Under the pieces are notes generated by a model. It had not been told where the DNA came from. It did no database searches and saw nothing but the letters and a program-made list of their open reading frames with translations. DNA of 64,000 bases from Intrasporangium calvum DSM 43043 (GTDB lineage: Bacteria > Actinomycetota > Actinomycetes > Actinomycetales > Dermatophilaceae): contig NC_014830.1 of assembly GCF_000184685.1 (NCBI RefSeq), positions 2,232,001-2,296,000 of the forward strand, in the 5' to 3' direction. Positions 25,797-35,205 of the stretch are shown here, in pieces. Position 1 is the stretch's first letter, and each line of letters opens with the position of its first letter. The translations under genes and the position numbers were made by a program.

Positions 25797-25901
25797 GCGC
25801 GGCCCCCGCAGCCTTATCATCGTCGCCACATGCGTCGACCGGCCGGCAACCGGTGCGGTCGACACCAGGGCAGTCGCCCACACCTCGACAAGGAGTCCCT
25901 C

Positions 25902-27377
25902 GTGGCCAACCTCACCCTCTCCACCCGCGCCGCCGCTGAGGCGCCGGGTGACGCACTCGTCCTGGGCATCGTCCAGGGGGCAGACGGAGCGAACCTCGCT
26001 CCGGGCCACGGGCTGCCGCGGAAGACGGTGACCCACCTCGAGTCGGTGATCGCAGACCTCGACCTGACCGGCAAGGCCGGGGAGGTGACCGCGGTCGCCG
26101 CGGTGCCCGGCGTCACGGCCCGGGTCGTCGTCCTCGCGGGGATCGGTGAGCTCAGTGGGCGGACGGACGGGGACTCGCTCGAGGACGTGCGCCGCGGCTT
26201 CGGGGCTGCGACCAGGTCGCTGAACAAGAAGAAGAAGGTCGTCGTCAGCGTCCCCGGAACGTCCGCGGCGCTGGTCGCCGCGACCGCCGAGGGAGCGGCC
26301 CTCGGTGCCTACACCGTCTCGAAGGCGGGGTCACCGAGCACCGAGGGCGTCACGGCCATCGCCCTCGCGGGGCCCACCGACGCGGCAGCCCGCAGGGCCG
26401 TGAAACGGGCCGCGGTGCTGGCCCAGTCCGTCGGCTACACCCGGGACCTGGTGAACCTGCCCCCGAACCTGCTCTACCCGGCGACATTCGTCGACTCCCT
26501 GGCCGAGCGGGTCAAGGGCAGCAAGGTGAAGCTGAAGACCTACGACATGAGGCAGCTGCGAGCCGGGGGGTTCGGCGGCACCGTCGGGGTGGGCCAGGGC
26601 TCGGCCAACGAGCCGCGGATCGCCGTGCTCACCTATGCCCCGGCTCGACCGAAGGCATCGATCGCCCTCGTCGGCAAGGGCATCACGTTCGACTCGGGTG
26701 GCCTCTGCATCAAGCCCGCTGCGGGCATGGTGACGATGAAGAGCGACATGGCGGGCGCAGCCGCGGTCGCTGCCGCCGTCCTCGCCGTCGCCGAGCTCGG
26801 CCTCCCCGTGGCCGTGACCGGCTACCTCGGGCTCGCCGAGAACATGCCGAGCTCGACCGCTCAGCGCCCCAGCGACGTCGTGACGATGCGGGGAGGCAAG
26901 ACGGTCGAGATCCTCAACACCGACGCCGAGGGGCGGATGGTGCTCGGCGACTGCATCGCGCTCGCGAGCGAGTCGAACCCTGACGCGATCGTCGACATCG
27001 CCACCCTGACCGGCGCACAGGTCGTGGCGCTGGCGAACACGGCCGCGGTGATGGGCAACGACGAGGCCCTCCGAAGCCGCGTGCTGGAGGCCGCCGACGC
27101 CGCCGGAGAGGCGATGTGGCCGATGCCGCTGCCGAAGGAGCTGCGGCCGGCGCTCGACTCGATCAACGCGGACCTGGCCCACAAGGGCGGCGTCGAGGGC
27201 GGAATGCTCACCGCCGGGATCTTCCTCGGCGAGTTCGTCGGCGAAGGCATCCCGTGGAGCCACGTCGACATCGCCGGTCCGTCCTTCAACGACAAGGCGC
27301 CCGCTGGCTACCTGCAGAAGGGCGGCACGGGCTTCGGGGTTCGGACCCTCGTCTCGCTCGTCGAGAGCTACGCCTGA
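25902..27377 (+). CDS. pepA: Leucyl aminopeptidase (M17)
   Basis: 491 residues. The C-terminal catalytic domain has all M17 metal motifs: VGKGITFDSGGLCIKPAAGMVTMKSDMAGAA (Lys and Asp), ENMPSSTAQRPSDVVTMRGGKTVEILNTDAEGRMVLGD (the NTDAEGR signature). The N-terminal domain is the variable alpha/beta part. It removes N-terminal residues from peptides in the cytoplasm. GTG 25902 follows AAGGAG and gives the normal length. Divergent from gcvT; a 23-bp inverted repeat follows the stop. Confidence 0.96.
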   Translation: MANLTLSTRAAAEAPGDALVLGIVQGADGANLAPGHGLPRKTVTHLESVIADLDLTGKAGEVTAVAAVPGVTARVVVLAGIGELSGRTDGDSLEDVRRGFGAATRSLNKKKKVVVSVPGTSAALVAATAEGAALGAYTVSKAGSPSTEGVTAIALAGPTDAAARRAVKRAAVLAQSVGYTRDLVNLPPNLLYPATFVDSLAERVKGSKVKLKTYDMRQLRAGGFGGTVGVGQGSANEPRIAVLTYAPARPKASIALVGKGITFDSGGLCIKPAAGMVTMKSDMAGAAAVAAAVLAVAELGLPVAVTGYLGLAENMPSSTAQRPSDVVTMRGGKTVEILNTDAEGRMVLGDCIALASESNPDAIVDIATLTGAQVVALANTAAVMGNDEALRSRVLEAADAAGEAMWPMPLPKELRPALDSINADLAHKGGVEGGMLTAGIFLGEFVGEGIPWSHVDIAGPSFNDKAPAGYLQKGGTGFGVRTLVSLVESYA

Positions 27378-27378
27378 C

Positions 27379-27456
27379 GAGTCGAGTGTGCACGTGCTGC
27401 CCCTGAACGCTCACTCCGCGCTGTCAGGATCGTGGCAGCACGTGCACACTCGACTC
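27379..27456. repeat. 23-bp perfect inverted repeat of the GTCGAGTGTGCA family
   Basis: Left arm 27379-27401 (core GTCGAGTGTGCACGTGCTGC) and right arm 27434-27456 are exact reverse complements, separated by 32 bases, directly after the pepA stop. It may terminate pepA, but the related sequences at 63006-63109 suggest a dispersed element. Confidence 0.8.
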
Positions 27457-27493
27457 TGCGCACTCGACGCGTCGCCCGTCTCGCCCCTCGAGG

Positions 27494-27685
27494 TCAGCTA
27501 CCGGCCTTGCGGCGGAACATCTGCTGAGCCTTGGCGGGCCCGTGGGCTCCGTGCACCTTCGACCGGTCCTGGTCGTCCTCGGAGACGTCCTTGCCCCCGT
27601 GCGCCTGCTTCTTGTCGAGCGCCTGGCGGAACTTGGCCTTCATCTCCTCACTGGGGCCGGTGGTGGAACCTTCTTGTTTGGACAT
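27494..27685 (-). CDS. DUF5302 small protein
   Basis: 63 residues: MSKQEGSTTGPSEEMKAKFRQALDKKQ, then HGGKDVSEDDQDRSKVHGAHGPAKAQQMFRRKAGS. Highly charged and probably largely disordered; this matches the short actinobacterial DUF5302 family of unknown function. The ATG at 27685 has a clear GGAGGT ribosome site. It sits between the pepA inverted repeat and a dispersed repeat copy. Confidence 0.85.
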   Translation of the reverse strand: MSKQEGSTTGPSEEMKAKFRQALDKKQAHGGKDVSEDDQDRSKVHGAHGPAKAQQMFRRKAGS

Positions 27686-27734
27686 CTGTGCTACCTCCTG
27701 CACCGGCGCGGACCTGACGTTCCCCACACTCTCA

Positions 27735-27750
27735 GCCCAGCGGCATACGG
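27735..27750 (-). repeat. Dispersed repeat copy
   Basis: AGCCCAGCGGCATACG, exact, between the DUF5302 gene and the next gene upstream. Confidence 0.75.
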
Positions 27751-27787
27751 GCTAGTCCTTTGCGCGACCCGGCCGGGCGAGCCGGGG

Positions 27788-28135
27788 TCACGAGTCACCG
27801 CGACGCTGCCGGCTGTTCCACTCCCGCATGCGGTTCGGGTAGCCGGTGTGGTTGACGTCGTAGACGGGGACGCCGAGCCGCTGGGCGAGCTCGAAGGCGT
27901 CGTTGCGCTGCCCGACGGCGCGCCGGGTCCACTCGCCGTCCCAGGCGATGAGGACCACGGTGGTGGGCGTGACGCTGGTGGCCGGTTCGACGTAGGCCTC
28001 GACGCCGAGCCGCGCCTCGACGAAGCCGCGAAAGTGCGCCTCGACCGCCTTGCGGTCGATGTCCATCAGCGGGCCGTCGGACCGACCGAGCACGGGCGTG
28101 TCCTTGGAGCGACGGCGGCGGGAGAACCAAGCCAT
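27788..28135 (-). CDS. Conserved hypothetical protein
   Basis: 115 residues: a basic start MAWFSRRRRSKDTPVLGRSDGPLMDIDRKAVEAHFRGFVEARLGVEAYVEP, a beta segment TTVVLIAWDGEWTRRAV, and a helix-strand end ELAQRLGVPVYDVNHTGYPNRMREWN. No membrane segment. Codon use is like its neighbours and a leaderless -10 element (TAGGGT) precedes the ATG. I do not recognise a function. It is divergent from the lipoamide dehydrogenase gene. Confidence 0.75.
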   Translation of the reverse strand: MAWFSRRRRSKDTPVLGRSDGPLMDIDRKAVEAHFRGFVEARLGVEAYVEPATSVTPTTVVLIAWDGEWTRRAVGQRNDAFELAQRLGVPVYDVNHTGYPNRMREWNSRQRRGDS

Positions 28136-28141
28136 GCCCGC

Positions 28142-28147
28142 ACCCTA
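28142..28147 (-). promoter_or_regulatory. -10 element, leaderless promoter
   Basis: TAGGGT (minus strand) ends 6 bases before the ATG at 28135. Confidence 0.5.
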
Positions 28148-28298
28148 CGACGCGAGCGAGGCCCGACCGGCACGACCGGCCAGCGTGACCTGCCTGTGAC
28201 GTCGCTCTCGATCAATGACAAGATGCTTCTTGCGTCACCCAACCCGTGACGCCCGTGCTTGACCCACCCGTCATCGAGCCGTGAAGGAGCACCAGCAC

Positions 28299-29678
28299 AT
28301 GTCGGCTGAAGCCGCAGACGACTACGACGTCGTCATCCTCGGTGGGGGGTCCGGCGGCTACGCCTGCGCCCTCCGGTCGGCGCAGCTGGGGCTCAAGGTC
28401 GCCCTGGTCGAGAAGGGCAAGCTCGGTGGAACCTGCCTCCACCGAGGGTGCATCCCCACCAAGGCGCTGCTCCACGCGGCCGAGGTCGCCGACGTCGCGC
28501 GCGATGGCGCCCGGTTCGGTGTCAAGTCGACGTTCGAGTCGGTCGACATGGCGGCCGTCCACAGCTACAAGGACGGCGTCGTCAGCCGGCTCCACAAGGG
28601 CCTGCAGGGCTTGGTGAGCTCCGCTCAGGTCGACTACGTCGAGGGCGCCGGCGCCCTGGACGGCCCCCACACCGTCGTCGTCGGCGACCGTCGCCTCACC
28701 GGCAGGAACGTCGTCCTCGCCACCGGCAGCCACGCGAGGTCGTTGCCGGGGCTCGAGATCGGCGGCCGGATCATGACCTCCGACCAGGCCCTGGTCCTCG
28801 ACCACGTCCCAGCCCGGGTCGTCGTGCTCGGCGGCGGCGTCATCGGTGTCGAGTTCGCCTCCGTGTTCAAGAGCTTCGGCGCCGAGGTGACGATCGTCGA
28901 GGCCCTGCCCCACCTCGTCCCCGCGGAGGACGAGGCGATCAGCAAGCAGCTCGAGCGGTCCTTCCGCAAGCGGAAGATCGTTTTCAAGACCGGCGCCCGG
29001 TTCGCCGGCGCCACCCAGGCCGACGACGTCGTCACCGTCTCGCTCGAGTCCGGCGAGACGCTGAGCGCGGACCTCCTGCTCGTCGCGGTCGGTCGCGGCC
29101 CCGTGACCGAAGGTCTGGGATACGAGGCGGCCGGCGTGACGGTCGAGCGCGGTTTCGTGCCGACGGACGAGCGGCTCCGCACCAACGTCGCCGGGGTCTA
29201 TGCCGTCGGTGACATCGTCCCGGGGCTGCAGCTGGCCCACCGTGGATTCGCGCAGGGCATCTTCGTCGCCGAGGAGATCGCCGGCCTCTCCCCCGCCGTC
29301 ATCAAGGAGTCCGGCATCCCTCGGGTCACGTACTGCGATCCGGAGGTGGCGTCCGTGGGTCTGACCGAGGCCCAGGCACGTGAGTCCTTCGAGGAGGTGG
29401 AGACCTACGAGTACAACCTCGGCGGCAACGGGAAGTCCCAGATCTTGGGCACTCAGGGGTTCATCAAGCTGGTTCGGCGCAAGGATGGACCCGTGGTGGG
29501 TGTTCACATGATCGGGGCCCGGGTGGGTGAGCAGATCGGCGAGGCCCAGTTGATCGTCAACTGGGAGGCGCACCCTGAGGACGTCGCCGGCCTCGTCCAC
29601 GCCCACCCCACGCAGAACGAGGCGCTCGGGGAGGCCCACCTGGCCCTGTCCGGCAAGCCCTTGCACGCGCACGCTTGA
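28299..29678 (+). CDS. lpdA: Dihydrolipoyl dehydrogenase (E3)
   Basis: 459 residues. FAD-binding [19 protein letters not shown], redox disulfide [16 protein letters not shown] (CxxxxC), NAD-binding [30 protein letters not shown] closure YAVGDIV, and the C-terminal catalytic [15 protein letters not shown]. It reoxidises the lipoyl groups of E2, whose gene follows 31 bases later. Start ATG 28299 is chosen over GTG 28281 because AAGGAG sits between them at the right distance. Confidence 0.97.
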   Translation: MSAEAADDYDVVILGGGSGGYACALRSAQLGLKVALVEKGKLGGTCLHRGCIPTKALLHAAEVADVARDGARFGVKSTFESVDMAAVHSYKDGVVSRLHKGLQGLVSSAQVDYVEGAGALDGPHTVVVGDRRLTGRNVVLATGSHARSLPGLEIGGRIMTSDQALVLDHVPARVVVLGGGVIGVEFASVFKSFGAEVTIVEALPHLVPAEDEAISKQLERSFRKRKIVFKTGARFAGATQADDVVTVSLESGETLSADLLLVAVGRGPVTEGLGYEAAGVTVERGFVPTDERLRTNVAGVYAVGDIVPGLQLAHRGFAQGIFVAEEIAGLSPAVIKESGIPRVTYCDPEVASVGLTEAQARESFEEVETYEYNLGGNGKSQILGTQGFIKLVRRKDGPVVGVHMIGARVGEQIGEAQLIVNWEAHPEDVAGLVHAHPTQNEALGEAHLALSGKPLHAHA

Positions 29679-29709
29679 GCCAGAAACTGGGAAGAGGAGA
29701 GAACACGTC

Positions 29710-31554
29710 ATGTCAGAACGCGTGACCATGCCGGCCCTGGGTGAGTCAGTCACCGAAGGGACCGTCACCCGCTGGCTGAAGAACGTCGGCGATCGCGTCG
29801 AGGTGGACGAGCCCCTGCTCGAGGTCTCGACGGACAAGGTCGACACCGAGATCCCCTCTCCCGTCGCCGGGACCCTCCAGGAGATCCTCGTCCAGGAGGA
29901 CGACACCGTCCCGGTCGGGGCCGACCTCGCCGTGATCGGCGAAGGCGCCGCAGCCGCCGACGAGCCTGCACCGGCCGCCGAGCAGCCCGCCGAGGCGAAG
30001 CAGCCCGCAGCCGAGGAGGCGCCAGCAGCGACCGCCGCGCCCGCACCCGAGGCCCCCAGTACCGAGCAGGAGCCGCAACCGGCCACGAGCGAGCCCGAGG
30101 CCGAGCAGGCCCAGCAGCCGCAGGCCGCGGCCTCGCCGGCCGGAGGTGGCGAGGGCCAGACCGTGACGATGCCTGCCCTGGGCGAGTCGGTCACCGAAGG
30201 AACCGTCACCCGGTGGCTCAAGGCCGAGGGCGACGACGTGGCCGTCGACGAGCCCCTCCTCGAGGTCTCGACCGACAAGGTCGACACCGAGATCCCCTCT
30301 CCGATCGCCGGCACCCTGACGAAGATCCTTGTCGGCGAGGATGAGACCGTTCCGGTCGGGGGCGACCTCGCCATCATCGGCGGATCCGCGCCGGCTGAGG
30401 CTGAGGCCCCTGCCGCACCGGCCGAGCCCGAGGCCCCTGCCGCACCGGCCGAGGCTGAGGCCCCTGCCGCACCGGCCGAGGCGCCAGCTGCACCCGCCCA
30501 GCCCGAGGCACCAGCCCAGCCGGAGGCACCAGCAGCACCCGAGGCACCGGCCGAGGCGCCAGCTGCACCTGCCACGCCCGCAGCCGCGACGAGCGACTCC
30601 TCGGATGCGGCTGCCTACGTGACCCCCCTGGTGCGCAAGCTCGCTGCCCAGAACGGGATCGACCTGTCGACGCTCAAGGGAACCGGAGTGGGTGGCCGGA
30701 TTCGCAAGCAGGACGTCCTCGACGCGGCGCAGGCCGCGCAGGCCGCTCAGGCCGCGCAGGAGCCGGCCGCGCCGGAGGCACCGGCTCCCGCTCCCGCCGC
30801 GGCCGAAGCCCCGGCGGCAGCACCCGCGGCGGCTGCGGCCGTGTCGCCGAAGCGCGGCACCCGAGAGAAGATGACGCGACTGCGGAAGATCATCGCGACG
30901 CGCATGGTCGAGTCGCTCCAGGTCTCCGCCCAGCTCACGACCGTCGTCGAGGTGGACCTCACCAAGGTCGCGCGGATCCGGGACCGGGTGAAGAAGGACT
31001 TCGAGGCCCGCGAGGGCACGAAGCTCAGCTTCCTGCCCTTCCTCGCCCTGGCTGCGACCGAGGCGCTCAAGGCCCACCCGATGGTCAACGCGAGCGTCGA
31101 GGGCGACGAGGTGGTCTACCACGGGACCGAGAACCTCTCGATCGCCGTGGACACCGACAAGGGCCTCATGGTCCCGGTCGTCAAGAACGTGGGCGATCTC
31201 AACATCGCCGGACTGGCCCGCGCCATCGCCGACCTGGCCGACCGGACCCGCAACAACAAGGTCACTCCCGACGACCTGTCCGGTGGCACGTTCACGATCA
31301 CCAACACCGGCAGCCGCGGCGCGCTCTTCGACACGCCGATCATCAACCAGCCGCAGGTGGCCATCCTCGGCACCGGCACGATCGTCAAGCGACCCGTCGT
31401 CGTCACCGACGCTGATGGCGGCGAGACGATCGCGATCCGCTCGATGATGTATCTCGCGCTGTCCTACGACCACCGGATCGTGGACGGCGCCGATGCGGCC
31501 CGCTTCCTCGGCACGATGAAGGCGCGGCTCGAAGAGGGCCACTTCGAGGCCTGA
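29710..31554 (+). CDS. sucB: Dihydrolipoamide acyltransferase (E2) with two lipoyl domains
   Basis: 614 residues. Two lipoyl domains (about 1-76 and 150-226), each with the lipoylated lysine in [12 protein letters not shown]; long Ala-Pro-Glu linkers; a peripheral-subunit-binding domain (about 297-335, [17 protein letters not shown]); and the catalytic domain with [16 protein letters not shown]. In actinobacteria this E2 (also called DlaT) serves pyruvate dehydrogenase and related complexes, so sucB is a conventional name only. It is co-transcribed with lpdA and followed by the TIGR01777 gene, near lipB and lipA that lipoylate it. Confidence 0.95.
   Translation: MSERVTMPALGESVTEGTVTRWLKNVGDRVEVDEPLLEVSTDKVDTEIPSPVAGTLQEILVQEDDTVPVGADLAVIGEGAAAADEPAPAAEQPAEAKQPAAEEAPAATAAPAPEAPSTEQEPQPATSEPEAEQAQQPQAAASPAGGGEGQTVTMPALGESVTEGTVTRWLKAEGDDVAVDEPLLEVSTDKVDTEIPSPIAGTLTKILVGEDETVPVGGDLAIIGGSAPAEAEAPAAPAEPEAPAAPAEAEAPAAPAEAPAAPAQPEAPAQPEAPAAPEAPAEAPAAPATPAAATSDSSDAAAYVTPLVRKLAAQNGIDLSTLKGTGVGGRIRKQDVLDAAQAAQAAQAAQEPAAPEAPAPAPAAAEAPAAAPAAAAAVSPKRGTREKMTRLRKIIATRMVESLQVSAQLTTVVEVDLTKVARIRDRVKKDFEAREGTKLSFLPFLALAATEALKAHPMVNASVEGDEVVYHGTENLSIAVDTDKGLMVPVVKNVGDLNIAGLARAIADLADRTRNNKVTPDDLSGGTFTITNTGSRGALFDTPIINQPQVAILGTGTIVKRPVVVTDADGGETIAIRSMMYLALSYDHRIVDGADAARFLGTMKARLEEGHFEA
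30394..30474 (+). repeat. Three tandem 27-bp repeats in the E2 linker
   Basis: Three copies of a 27-base unit encode EAPAAPAE-type nonamers (30394-30420, 30421-30447, 30448-30474), lengthening the flexible Ala/Pro linker after lipoyl domain 2. Units differ by a few bases. Confidence 0.85.
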
Positions 31555-31567
31555 GGAGCCCCACACC

Positions 31568-32473
31568 ATGCCGAAGCGCGTCGCCGTCACCGGGGCTTCC
31601 GGTCTGATCGGCGGCGCGCTTCGGCGTCATCTCCTCGCTCGCGGGGACGAGGTGGTCCGGCTGGTGCGCCGCCGGGCCGGCGCTCCGGACGAGGTGGCTT
31701 GGGACCCGGCGCGGAGACGACTCCCGCCCGACGCCCTGGCCGACGTCGACGCCGTGGTCAACCTGGCGGGTGCCGGCGTGGGCGACCGCCGCTGGAGCGA
31801 CGACTACAAGCGGACCATCCTGGCCTCGCGGGTGGATGCCACGACAACGGTTGCGCAGGCCATTGCCGGGGAGCACGAGCGCTCTGGTCGCGCCGTCAGG
31901 CTGGTCAACGCCTCGGCCGTGGGCTACTACGGGGATCGCGGGGACGAGGTCCTCACCGAGAGCAGCGGCCCGGGGCGCGACTTCCTCGCCTCCGTGGTCG
32001 TGCACTGGGAGCAGGCCACTGAGGCGGTGGGCCCCGCAGTGCCTGTCGCCGTGATCCGGACGGGCCTCGTCATGGCGCCGGACGGCGGCGCCTTCGAGCG
32101 GCTCCTCACGCTGGCCCGCCTCGGCCTGGGCGGACCTCTCGGCAGCGGCCGGGAGTGGTGGCCGTGGGTGACCCTCAACGACACGGTCCGCGCCGTGACC
32201 CACCTGATCGACCACCCCGAGCTGAGCGGCCCCTTCAACCTCGCTTCACCGGGAGAGGCCAGGCAACGCGACATTGCCGCGGCGTTCGGCCGCGCCCTGC
32301 ACCGGCCCGCTCTCCTGCCCGCGCCCAGGCTGGCCCTCCGGGCGGTGGTCGGTGAGTTCGCGGACAGCATCCTCGCGAGCCAGCGGGTGCACCCGGTCCG
32401 GCTCACCGACAGCGGCTTCGACTTCGAGCACGCCGATCTCGATGCAGCCGTCAGGTGGACCCTGCGACGCTGA
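31568..32473 (+). CDS. TIGR01777-family NAD(P)-binding epimerase-like protein
   Basis: 301 residues, extended SDR fold with GASGLIGGALRRHLLARGDEVVRLVRR at the N-terminus (dinucleotide site), VVNLAGAGVGDRRWSDDYKRTILASRVDATTT and NASAVGYYGDRGDEVLTE, then the DUF1731-type C-terminal domain (RALHRPALLPAPRLALRAVVGEF). Function unknown; in actinobacteria it regularly sits between the E2 gene and lipB. It starts 13 bases after sucB. Its last 23 bases overlap the convergent protein kinase gene. Confidence 0.92.
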   Translation: MPKRVAVTGASGLIGGALRRHLLARGDEVVRLVRRRAGAPDEVAWDPARRRLPPDALADVDAVVNLAGAGVGDRRWSDDYKRTILASRVDATTTVAQAIAGEHERSGRAVRLVNASAVGYYGDRGDEVLTESSGPGRDFLASVVVHWEQATEAVGPAVPVAVIRTGLVMAPDGGAFERLLTLARLGLGGPLGSGREWWPWVTLNDTVRAVTHLIDHPELSGPFNLASPGEARQRDIAAAFGRALHRPALLPAPRLALRAVVGEFADSILASQRVHPVRLTDSGFDFEHADLDAAVRWTLRR

Positions 32474-33962
32474 TGTGCTCGATCCGCCACCCGTCCGGGC
32501 CCCGGCGGAGGTCGAAGTCGAGGACGTCCCCGCTTGCGGCCGGCCGGAGTCGGCGCGCTCCGGACCGGTTGACGACGGCGTAGTCCGACCAGCCCACTCG
32601 GGCCCGCACCGTCGCGCGCTCCCGGTCCCCGCGCACCCAGGTGGCGCTGCCCACGGAGAGTCGGAGGTCGGCGTAGCGGTCGCCGCTGGCCAGCAGGGTC
32701 TCGACGAGATGGACGTCGGACGCGTGCGATGCCGAACCTGCCCGGTGCACGCCGGCGAGGCCATCGACATCGCGGTCCATGAGTGCTCGCGCGCGGCGGT
32801 CCGACAGCCACTGCAGCAGCTCGGCGGTCCGGCGTTCGGGGGCGGCGACGTCGTGCTGCAGCTGGCCCGGGTGGCGGCGGGCAACCCCGTCGGTCGACCG
32901 CCCGGTGGTCCTCCCCACGATAGGAGTCGACGCCTCTGGTCGGACCGGCGCGGTGACGGCGGCCGCCGAGTCCGGGGCGTCCTGCCCTCGCGAGGCCTCA
33001 GCTGCGGGCGAGCCACCGAGCAGGAGCCAGCCCCCGACCGCCAGGACCACGGCGCCGAGGGCCGCACCGACGACGATGAGTCGCCGTGGGGCCCACGGGC
33101 GCTGCGCCGGCTCCGGTGCCTCGAGGGCAGCATCGGCCCGCAGCCGGTGGGTCAGAGCCGAGGCGTCGTCTGCGCCCACGACGACCTCGACCGGCTCGGC
33201 CCCCACCGCCGCGTAGAACACCCCAGCCAGGTGCGCCGCCGAGGGCCGCGCCGTGGGGTCGGGGTCGATGGACGCGGCGATCACCTCGGTGAGCTCGGGA
33301 CCCACATGGCTGGTGATGGTGGCGGGGTCGAGACGCTGGACCGTGTCCGGAGCGCCGTTGCCGGTGAGGCAGAACCACGCCAGCGCCCCGAGGGAGAAGA
33401 TGTCGCTCGCGCTGGTGGGAGGGCCCCCCTCCCGGACCTCCGGAGCGACGAAACCTTCCGTCCCCCAGACCGGCCCGACATGGCCGACGACGTGCGAGGC
33501 TCCCAGGTCGAGCAGGAGCGGTCGCCCCGCTGCGGTGAGCATGACGTTCCCGGGCGAGACGTCACCGTGGAGGCCCCCCGCGGCGTGCAGCGCGGCGACG
33601 GCCTGGCAGAGCGGCGTCAGGATGGTCACCGCCTCCCCCGGCCGCAGCTGCCCGCGGGTCCGGACCATCGTCCGCAGCGACGCGCCGGTGACCAGGTCGA
33701 AGACCAGGGCGGTGCGCCCGTCGGCGAGGGGCACGACCTCACGAAGGGGGACGAGGTGCGGGTGCCGGACCGCCGAGAGCACGTGGCGCTCGACCGCCCC
33801 GGCGTGGCCACCGGGGTCCGCACCGGGGCGCGGAACCTTCACCGCCACCGGTTCGCCCGCCTGGTCGACGCCGGACCAGACCAGGCTGGAGGCCCCCTCG
33901 CCGATGATCCGGTCCAGTAGGTGCCCGGGGACGTCGGGCGGGCTCGAGTCGACGGCGCTCAC
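32451..33962 (-). CDS. Membrane-anchored protein kinase-like protein with HGD catalytic loop
   Basis: 503 residues. Kinase domain about 15-265: glycine loop IIGEGASSLVWSG, lysine 42 in VAVKVPRP, catalytic loop LHGDVSPGNVML (about 133; HGD instead of HRD, Ser where Lys is usual), LLDLGAS in place of DFG, and GTEGFVAPEV. One transmembrane helix (about 293-312) and a extracytoplasmic domain that ends in a Cys-less beta-rich region (YADLRLSVGSATWV ... WRIEHISVAGS). The catalytic Asp and metal Asp remain, so activity is possible but altered. Convergent 23-base overlap with the TIGR01777 gene. Accessory relative to the lip region. Confidence 0.85.
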   Translation of the reverse strand: MSAVDSSPPDVPGHLLDRIIGEGASSLVWSGVDQAGEPVAVKVPRPGADPGGHAGAVERHVLSAVRHPHLVPLREVVPLADGRTALVFDLVTGASLRTMVRTRGQLRPGEAVTILTPLCQAVAALHAAGGLHGDVSPGNVMLTAAGRPLLLDLGASHVVGHVGPVWGTEGFVAPEVREGGPPTSASDIFSLGALAWFCLTGNGAPDTVQRLDPATITSHVGPELTEVIAASIDPDPTARPSAAHLAGVFYAAVGAEPVEVVVGADDASALTHRLRADAALEAPEPAQRPWAPRRLIVVGAALGAVVLAVGGWLLLGGSPAAEASRGQDAPDSAAAVTAPVRPEASTPIVGRTTGRSTDGVARRHPGQLQHDVAAPERRTAELLQWLSDRRARALMDRDVDGLAGVHRAGSASHASDVHLVETLLASGDRYADLRLSVGSATWVRGDRERATVRARVGWSDYAVVNRSGARRLRPAASGDVLDFDLRRGPDGWRIEHISVAGST

Positions 33963-34021
33963 GGTCTCATCGTCACAGGATCCGGAGCAGCCCGGCGGCC
34001 GTCATCCACAGGCAGATCGGA

Positions 34022-34040
34022 CCGTATGCCGCTGGGCTCG
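34022..34040 (+). repeat. Dispersed repeat copy (perfect 19-mer)
   Basis: CCGTATGCCGCTGGGCTCG, identical to the consensus, between the kinase and oxidoreductase genes. Confidence 0.85.
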
Positions 34041-34071
34041 CTGGCGTGGGTCCGCGGCGCTGGGTGCCGGG

Positions 34072-35145
34072 TCAGCTCCCGGGCGCCTCCCCGGGCGTGA
34101 GCACCTCGACCACCTGACGGGCCTGCTGGCTGGCCCGCGCTGCGTCGATGACGGCGAGGACGTGCACGGCGTCACGCGGGTCCACCGGCATCCCGGACTG
34201 CGGGTCGCCGGAGGTGAGGGCCGCGGCGACCGCACGGTAGAACGCCGCCTGGTCCGACGCCCCGACCACCGGCCCCCGCTCGCGCTGGTCCCCCCGGACG
34301 ATCCACCCGACGGCCTCCCCGTCGCTCTCGAAGTCGGCGAAGGCGCTCACCTCGTCGAACTGCCGCCCGATGACATAGGCGCCGGTCGAGCCCATGAGCC
34401 GCGCGCGCGGACCGGGCGCTCCGTTGACCGACGTCGCCATGATGTGGCCGACCACTCCTGACGTGTGACGGCACGCCAGGAAGACGTCGTCCTCGGCCAC
34501 CACCGTCCGGGAGAAGAGCTCGGCGTACACCGACTCGACCTCACCGTGCAGGATGACGGCCTGGTCCAGCAGGTGCGAGCCGAGGTCGAGGAGCAGCCCC
34601 GCCCCCTGCTCGGCGGTCTGGGTCTCCCTCCAGCGGTGCTTGGGCTCTGGCCGCCACCGGTCCCACCGGTACTCGGCCCGCCGGATGTCTCCCACGAGGC
34701 CCTGGTCCCGCACCGCGAGGAGTGCTGCCAGCTCGGGGTCGTAGCGCCGGTTCTGGAATACCGTGAGCGGAACACCGCGGTGAGCGGCCAGGTCGACGAT
34801 GCGGCCCGCCTCCGAGGAGCTGGCGGCAAGGGGCTTGTCCACGACGAGCGCCACGCCGGCCTCGATGACCTGCTCGGCCTGCTCGGCGTGCAGCCCGGTC
34901 GGCGTCGTCAGGACCACGAGGTCGAGCTCCACGGCAGCCAGCATCGCCGCCAGGTCCGGGACGACCTGCGCCCCCGGCAGCTCCGCCTCGACCTGCGCCA
35001 CCCGTTCGGCGTTCGAGGTCGACACGGCGGCGACAGCGAGCCCGGCACCCGCGAGCGCCGGGGCATGGAACTCGCGACCGCCCACGCCGTACCCGGCCAG
35101 GCCGACGCGGAGGGGACGGTTCTCGGGCAGCGAGCTCAGCGGCAT
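34072..35145 (-). CDS. Gfo/Idh/MocA-family oxidoreductase
   Basis: 357 residues. Rossmann domain with [18 protein letters not shown], the [38 protein letters not shown] segment (catalytic Lys in the DKP motif), NRRYDPE, and the [11 protein letters not shown] helix of the C-terminal domain. Sugar or inositol-type substrate; not identifiable. The ATG at 35145 lies within a dispersed repeat (MPLSS is the translated repeat) and a TACGCT -10 element is 7 bases upstream, so a leaderless start there is plausible. Divergent from lipB. Confidence 0.9.
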   Translation of the reverse strand: MPLSSLPENRPLRVGLAGYGVGGREFHAPALAGAGLAVAAVSTSNAERVAQVEAELPGAQVVPDLAAMLAAVELDLVVLTTPTGLHAEQAEQVIEAGVALVVDKPLAASSSEAGRIVDLAAHRGVPLTVFQNRRYDPELAALLAVRDQGLVGDIRRAEYRWDRWRPEPKHRWRETQTAEQGAGLLLDLGSHLLDQAVILHGEVESVYAELFSRTVVAEDDVFLACRHTSGVVGHIMATSVNGAPGPRARLMGSTGAYVIGRQFDEVSAFADFESDGEAVGWIVRGDQRERGPVVGASDQAAFYRAVAAALTSGDPQSGMPVDPRDAVHVLAVIDAARASQQARQVVEVLTPGEAPGS

Positions 35146-35149
35146 ACGG
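35131..35149 (-). repeat. Dispersed repeat copy carrying a start codon
   Basis: CGAGCTCAGCGGCATACGG, 18 of 19 matches in reverse orientation; its ATG is the predicted start of the Gfo/Idh/MocA oxidoreductase. Confidence 0.75.
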
Positions 35150-35152
35150 CCC

Positions 35153-35158
35153 AGCGTA
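35153..35158 (-). promoter_or_regulatory. -10 element, leaderless promoter of the oxidoreductase gene
   Basis: TACGCT (minus strand) ends 7 bases before the ATG at 35145. Confidence 0.5.
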
Positions 35159-35193
35159 GGCGGACGGCGACAGGGCACCCGGGCGACCCGGCG

Positions 35194-35199
35194 TACCCT
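35194..35199 (+). promoter_or_regulatory. -10 element, leaderless promoter of lipB
   Basis: TACCCT ends 6 bases before the ATG at 35206. Confidence 0.55.
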
Positions 35200-35205
35200 G
35201 ACCGC

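Noticed and set aside
28212-30575. 787-codon minus-strand frame opposite lpdA and sucB
   Set aside because: Repetitive Ala/Gly/Ser sequence that mirrors the E2 linker; both conserved genes lie on the plus strand.
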